NCBI RefSeq assembly: GCF_002742625.1
Contig: NZ_PEBF01000001.1
Span: forward strand, 372,001-436,000
Direction of reading: 5' to 3'
Source of the DNA: Caulobacter sp. FWC2
Lineage (GTDB): Bacteria > Pseudomonadota > Alphaproteobacteria > Caulobacterales > Caulobacteraceae
Length of the DNA: 64,000 nucleotides
Shown here piece by piece: positions 63,819 through 64,000 of the stretch. The notes under the pieces are model-generated. The model was not told the origin of the DNA. It did no database searches and saw only the letters and a list, made by a program, of their open reading frames with translations. Every line of letters begins with the position of its first letter. Position 1 is the stretch's first letter. Both the position numbers and the translations under genes were made by a program.

Positions 63819-64000
63819 ATGACGACCACCTGGACCATCGCGGTGAAGATCGGCGCTTCGGCCGACAGCGCGCCGATCCACGAGATCACGGTCGAGGCGC
63901 CCGACGTCCCGACCGCCCTGCGCCGCGTGGCGGCCATGGTCGCGGTGCAGGAGGCCTCCGACACCGAACTGCTCGTCGACGGCCAGGAGGAGGTCTTCTC
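63819..64000 (+). CDS. Start of an unknown protein (cut by window edge)
   Basis: 60 complete codons from ATG 63819, with AGGAGAG upstream: MTTTWTIAVKIGASADSAPI, then HEITVEAPDVPTALRRVAAMVAV. Soluble, beta-rich start. It begins 9 bp after the kinase stop and is probably co-transcribed. No family was recognised; the rest lies outside the window. Confidence 0.55.
   Translation, partial: MTTTWTIAVKIGASADSAPIHEITVEAPDVPTALRRVAAMVAVQEASDTELLVDGQEEVF

Overview
The window looks like a chromosomal segment of a Caulobacter species close to C. crescentus/vibrioides. It is GC-rich and densely packed. It carries a 358-residue CcrM adenine methyltransferase behind a CtrA-type box and GANTC sites, an F0-only ATP synthase operon (the alphaproteobacterial split arrangement), a PhaR/PhaA/PhaB locus, and many ATGA-type gene overlaps. 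No rRNA, tRNA, CRISPR array, insertion sequence or prophage was seen.

Layout. 1-6.2 kb: tandem small membrane proteins, a degenerate peroxiredoxin/2OG-oxygenase fusion, atpI-B-E-F'-F on the minus strand, a DUF6481 protein and a TSUP transporter. 6.2-15.3 kb: smc, two DsbA-like thioredoxins and a DciA/DUF721 gene on the minus strand, divergent mutY, two unknown genes behind ccrM, and rnhB. 15.3-20 kb: an acyltransferase plus GH16 glucanase pair behind a doubled operator-like site, then an AT-richer islet with two unknown genes. 20-30.5 kb: tag, a repeat-built exported protein, ygfZ, a heptosyltransferase-like gene, a dihydroorotase, a feruloyl-CoA synthase-like ligase, a YhhN protein, a ThDP enzyme and a Cys-repeat exported protein. 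30.6-35.4 kb: an MBL hydrolase, then a MarR-headed fatty-acid/SDR operon. 35.4-42.7 kb: TfoX-N, GNAT, MFS, a second GNAT, DUF1285, NUDIX, CCA transferase, amidotransferase and a dihaem cytochrome. 42.7-43.8 kb: a repeat-rich gap of about 1 kb. 43.8-50 kb: hemF, a thiolase, small ORFs, phaR and phaAB. 50-64 kb: DUF4908, a LacI regulator, a small HTH protein, cupin-gloB, a methyltransferase, PII, a PLD enzyme, a minus-strand metX-metW-EEP operon, and a plus-strand sixA-DUF952-pyrD-TVP38-histidine kinase run.

The most interesting material is between and at the ends of genes. A modular two-hairpin element bounded by TAGAGC/GCTCTA occurs twice in full (35371-35486 and 52807-52920), and its terminal TAG is the actual stop codon of three flanking genes. 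A different inverted repeat writes the same C-terminal tail, AHPRESGDPS, onto two unrelated proteins. Other notable points are a predicted leaderless marR transcript with an operator between -35 and -10, paired 16-bp dyads around the acyltransferase promoter, a GANTC dyad beside the ccrM CtrA box, a hairpin after atpE, and an exported protein made of four NPPGxRGGPG units whose two copies differ only at synonymous sites. All function calls rest on motif recognition by eye; no database search was run.
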